Made by a program: the position numbers and the translations under genes. The notes beneath the pieces were generated by a model, which was given only the letters and a program-made list of their open reading frames with translations, ran no database searches and was not told where the DNA came from. Below are positions 61,313-64,000 of a stretch of DNA of 64,000 bases, piece after piece. Source of the stretch: Nostoc sp. NIES-4103 (GTDB lineage: Bacteria > Cyanobacteriota > Cyanobacteriia > Cyanobacteriales > Nostocaceae); assembly GCF_002368335.1 (NCBI RefSeq), contig NZ_AP018288.1, forward strand, positions 1,044,940-1,108,939, read 5' to 3'. Numbering within the stretch: position 1 is the first letter of the stretch; every line of letters starts with the position of its first letter.

Positions 61313-63328
61313 ATGGTATCTAACTCTACCCGCTTTTTGGATGTTCAAAACCATTGGGCACGCCTATTTATTGAAGCCTTAACAGGGCGTCGCATTTTGA
61401 ATGGATATCCCAATGGAACTTTTCGCCCAGATAACTCAGTCACTCGTGCTGAATTTGCTGCCATCGTTGCGGCAGTCTTTACATTACCTGTGAAGCGACA
61501 GTATACCCCCTTTGTTGATGTCCCTGCTAATCATTGGGCAGCAAGTGCCATTCAAAAAGTTTACGAAATAGGATTTCTGGTGGGATACCCCGATGGCAGT
61601 TTTCGTCCCAATGATCGAATTTCCAGAGGCGATGTCTTAGTGGCGTTGGTAAATGGTTTGGAAATTGCCACTAAGGTAAAACCTGACTTAGTGAATGCAT
61701 TACCGCAGATTTATCAAGACGCAGCTAAAATTCCTAACTATGCCAAAAATCAAGTTGCTATTGCTACCAGTGCCGCATTAGTGGCTAGCTACCCCAATAT
61801 CAAATTACTTAACCCAACCATAGCGGCAACTCGCGCTGATGTCACAGCCATTGTCTATCAGGTATTGGTGTATCAAGGACAAGCCGAGAAAATTGCCTCA
61901 CCCTACCTAATAGTACCGCCAACAACAATACCAGCAGCGCCTAGTACCGTCCGGGTAAGTCATCCAAGGGAGTTCCGGGGGGTTTGGGTAACAACAGTGT
62001 GGAATAGTGATTGGCCTTCCAAAGCAGGACTTGCGGCTGCACAACAAAAAGCTGAACTACTGGAAATTATTAACCAATTACAAGCCTTAAACTTCAATGC
62101 CTTGATTTTGCAGGTACGACCAGAGGGAGATGCCTTGTATAATTCCCAGCTAGAACCTTGGAGTGCTTGGATTAGCGGAACTCAAGGCAAAGCACCAGAA
62201 CCATTCTATGATCCTTTGGAATTTGCGATCGCTGAATGTCACAAACGCAATATCGAAGTTCATGCTTGGTTCAACCCTTACCGCGCCAAAAGTAGTATCA
62301 AAACTTCCCCCAATGTCGGCCCCCATATATCTGTAACTAATCCAGAGGTAGTTTACCAATGGGGCAATCAATTATGGATGGATCCAGGAAGAAAAATTGT
62401 CCAAGATCGGGCATACAACGTAATTATCGATGTTGTACGTCGCTATGATGTGGATGGCATTCACCTAGATGACTATTTTTACCCCTATCCCATTGAGGGT
62501 AAGTCTTTCCCTGATGGCGAAACCTATGCAGCTTACAAACAAACTGGCGGTACACTCAGTTTAGCTGACTGGCGGCGAGAAAATGTGAATCAAATGGTGC
62601 TGCGCCTATCTCAAGGAATTAAAGCTACAAAATCCTACGTAAAATTTGGTATCAGTCCTTTTGGTATTTATCGCCCCGGACAACCACCAGGAATTAGCGG
62701 CTTGGATGCCTACAGTGAATTGTATGCCGACTCTAAGAAATGGTTAGAGCAAGGCTGGATTGATTATTTAGCCCCGCAACTATATTGGCGCACTGACCAA
62801 ACAAAACAAAGTTATCCTGTATTACTAAAATGGTGGACAGAAATTAATCCCAAACAGCGACATATATATGCAGGTAACAATATCGGACAACTGGATGGTA
62901 AAGCCTGGAAAGATGAGGAGATAGACAAGCAAGTTAAAACTAGTCGCAACTTAGTAAAAGACTTGTCATTGGGGAATATCTTCTTTAGTATGAGTTCTAT
63001 TAAGGAAAATCGCCAAGGCATTGCTGACAATTTCAAAAATTCGCTTTATGCTAAACCTGCACTAGTGCCTAGTATGTCGTGGCGGAATGCAGCCCCACCA
63101 GCCCCTCCCAAAGAACTGCGATTCGATAATTCTAAACTCAACTGGCTACCTGGTGATCAGCAACCAGTTCGTTCTTGGACACTTTACCGTCAAAATGGCG
63201 ATAGTTGGGTTCTTGTGCGAGTTTTATCTGCTGGCACCACTTTTGCCACTGTTCAACCAGGAACCTATGCTGTGTGTGCAGTGGATAGGTTAGCAAATGA
63301 AAGCGTTGGTGTGGTAATTACAGTTTAA
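61313..63328 (+). CDS. SLH-domain glycoside hydrolase (GHL10/DUF187 family)
   Basis: This 671-residue protein has two clear SLH units and one weaker (about residues 8-195). The first two have HWARLFIEALTGRRILNGYP and HWAASAIQKVYEIGFLVGYP. A family-10-like glycoside hydrolase domain follows (about 220-540), with REFRGVWVTTVWNSDWPS, VHAWFNPYRA and the active-site-like VDGIHLDDYFYPYP. A beta-type C-terminal region follows. SLH units bind cell-wall polymers, so it may trim or remodel wall or sheath glycan. Oddly, there is no signal peptide, and an in-frame stop lies shortly upstream of the ATG, so the start cannot be moved back. It is followed by a TCATTTG repeat run. Confidence 0.9.
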   Translation: MVSNSTRFLDVQNHWARLFIEALTGRRILNGYPNGTFRPDNSVTRAEFAAIVAAVFTLPVKRQYTPFVDVPANHWAASAIQKVYEIGFLVGYPDGSFRPNDRISRGDVLVALVNGLEIATKVKPDLVNALPQIYQDAAKIPNYAKNQVAIATSAALVASYPNIKLLNPTIAATRADVTAIVYQVLVYQGQAEKIASPYLIVPPTTIPAAPSTVRVSHPREFRGVWVTTVWNSDWPSKAGLAAAQQKAELLEIINQLQALNFNALILQVRPEGDALYNSQLEPWSAWISGTQGKAPEPFYDPLEFAIAECHKRNIEVHAWFNPYRAKSSIKTSPNVGPHISVTNPEVVYQWGNQLWMDPGRKIVQDRAYNVIIDVVRRYDVDGIHLDDYFYPYPIEGKSFPDGETYAAYKQTGGTLSLADWRRENVNQMVLRLSQGIKATKSYVKFGISPFGIYRPGQPPGISGLDAYSELYADSKKWLEQGWIDYLAPQLYWRTDQTKQSYPVLLKWWTEINPKQRHIYAGNNIGQLDGKAWKDEEIDKQVKTSRNLVKDLSLGNIFFSMSSIKENRQGIADNFKNSLYAKPALVPSMSWRNAAPPAPPKELRFDNSKLNWLPGDQQPVRSWTLYRQNGDSWVLVRVLSAGTTFATVQPGTYAVCAVDRLANESVGVVITV

Positions 63329-63330
63329 GT

Positions 63331-63377
63331 TTTGTCATTTGTCATTTGTCATTTGTCATTGGTCATTTGTCAGTTGT
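63331..63377. repeat. STRR run of TCATTTG units
   Basis: Consecutive tttgtcatttgtcatttgtc units, about six heptamers with one variant (tcattgg), lie immediately after the SLH gene's stop. Confidence 0.85.
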
Positions 63378-63501
63378 AAGGGTTTCAAGTCCATTTATGT
63401 TTTGTAACATAGTTTGGTTGATTTCCACGGACTTATTTAGATAAAGCCTCTTTTATTTACTATTGAGGTGACAAAGTTTTCATACTTACTGGAGATTTTT
63501 G

Positions 63502-63828
63502 ATGAAACTTTACTACATTACCTTAAATAATACAGACGAAGCTCGTCAAATTGGTCGAGCATTGCTTGAGCAAAAGCTAGCAGTTTGTGTCAACTGGTTT
63601 CCTATTACCTGTGCCTACAGTTGGGAAGGGAAAATTACTGAAGAACCAGAAGTGGTGCTGATTGTGAAAACTCAAGATGGCTATGGGGCTGAGATTGAAC
63701 AACTAATCCGCCAGCACATTAACTACACCAACTTTATTGCCGAAATTTCCCCCGCAGCTATCAATCAAGGATTTTTAGGTTGGTTAAATGCTGAAGTTCC
63801 TCAAAGAACATTACAAACCAGCCTATAG
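63502..63828 (+). CDS. cutA: CutA-type divalent cation tolerance protein
   Basis: This 108-residue protein has the CutA1 fold, a very stable trimer linked to copper and other metal tolerance, structurally similar to PII. Marks are YYITLNNTDEARQIGRALLEQKLAVCVN (residues 4-31, described by position), YSWEGKITEEPEVVLIVKT and the C-terminal YTNFIAEISPAAINQGFLGWL. I start at the ATG at 63502 with ggagatttttg upstream; a TTG immediately before it is an artefact. It is monocistronic. The length is normal. Confidence 0.92.
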   Translation: MKLYYITLNNTDEARQIGRALLEQKLAVCVNWFPITCAYSWEGKITEEPEVVLIVKTQDGYGAEIEQLIRQHINYTNFIAEISPAAINQGFLGWLNAEVPQRTLQTSL

Positions 63829-63936
63829 GATAATTCGGCATTGCATAACAGTGGCATAAGAAACTCTACCCCCTTGTTAAGGGACTTCCAACTAAAAAAA
63901 TATCCAATCGTTAGAGGAAGCAGGGGAATCCGAGTT

Positions 63937-64000
63937 CCCCAGTCCCCAGTCCCCAGTCCCCAGTCCCCAGTCCCCAGTCCCCAGTCCCCAGTCCCCAGTC
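63937..64000. repeat. Nine tandem CCCCAGT heptamers at the window end
   Basis: Perfect heptamers start at 63937 and run to the last base, so the true array length is unknown. This is an STRR of the kind known from heterocystous cyanobacteria. Confidence 0.95.

Noticed and set aside
63937..64000. CRISPR-like array at the window end
   Set aside because: Units are contiguous heptamers without spacers, so this is an STRR, not CRISPR. No cas genes are present.

Overview
The window comes from a filamentous, probably heterocyst-forming cyanobacterium (Nostocales type). The evidence is many copies of the HIP1 octamer (gcgatcgc), short tandem heptamer repeats of the CCCCAGT and TCATTTG kind between genes, several small palindromic or MITE-like repeats, three AvaK-type (PRC-barrel/DUF2382) proteins in a row, Uma2-family nucleases, degenerate PEP-CTERM and RTX/FG-GAP surface proteins, and very large PAS/GAF hybrid kinases. 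All assignments rest on reading the sequence and on recalled family knowledge; no database search was run.

Layout. 1-3.2 kb: 5' end of a sugar-kinase-like gene, a HigBA toxin-antitoxin pair and two Uma2 genes. 3.3-14.3 kb: a surface-polysaccharide region with an AGE-type epimerase, four intact glycosyltransferases, a PIG-L/LmbE deacetylase, a decayed glycosyltransferase copy and a large membrane-anchored propeller protein. 14.4-16.1 kb: a 1.7 kb non-coding stretch packed with mobile-looking repeats. 16.1-21.5 kb: a 1552-residue FG-GAP/RTX protein with two blocks of seven repeats, then a small exported protein. 21.7-24.6 kb: two small genes behind a LexA-like box and a MscS channel. 25.1-28 kb: ahcY, an aminoglycoside-phosphotransferase-like gene and a cyclic-nucleotide-binding protein. 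28.5-31.7 kb: a divergent SmtB-type repressor / Zn-Cd ATPase pair with a clear operator. 31.9-34.9 kb: the AvaK-like trio. 35-39.4 kb: tRNA-Arg(CCG), an M23 peptidase, a saccharopine-dehydrogenase-like enzyme and a Na+/H+ antiporter. 39.8-46.3 kb: a giant hybrid histidine kinase. 46.6-49.2 kb: a frameshifted ArgS-like gene, a possible toxin/immunity pair and a membrane protein. 49.5-52.3 kb: cupin, isochorismatase-like hydrolase and amidohydrolase. 53.3-58.3 kb: a Ser/Thr kinase-ATPase-GAF protein that has lost its histidine-kinase end. 58.6-63.8 kb: CNT nucleoside transporter, small exported protein, third Uma2, SLH-glycoside hydrolase and CutA.

The most unusual theme is repeat DNA inside or at the end of genes. 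The hybrid kinase carries three repeat-derived insertions. One is four identical 44-bp units in the ATPase domain, read successively in all three frames; gain or loss of one or two units would stop translation within seven codons, before the ATP-binding G boxes. This is the best candidate for something new (a possible phase-variable sensor kinase). Three other genes take their stop codon from STRR repeats, and the MscS gene has three back-to-back perfect hairpins in its leader-peptide codons. Further leads are the LexA-like box over a -10 element and the standalone toxin/immunity-like pair.
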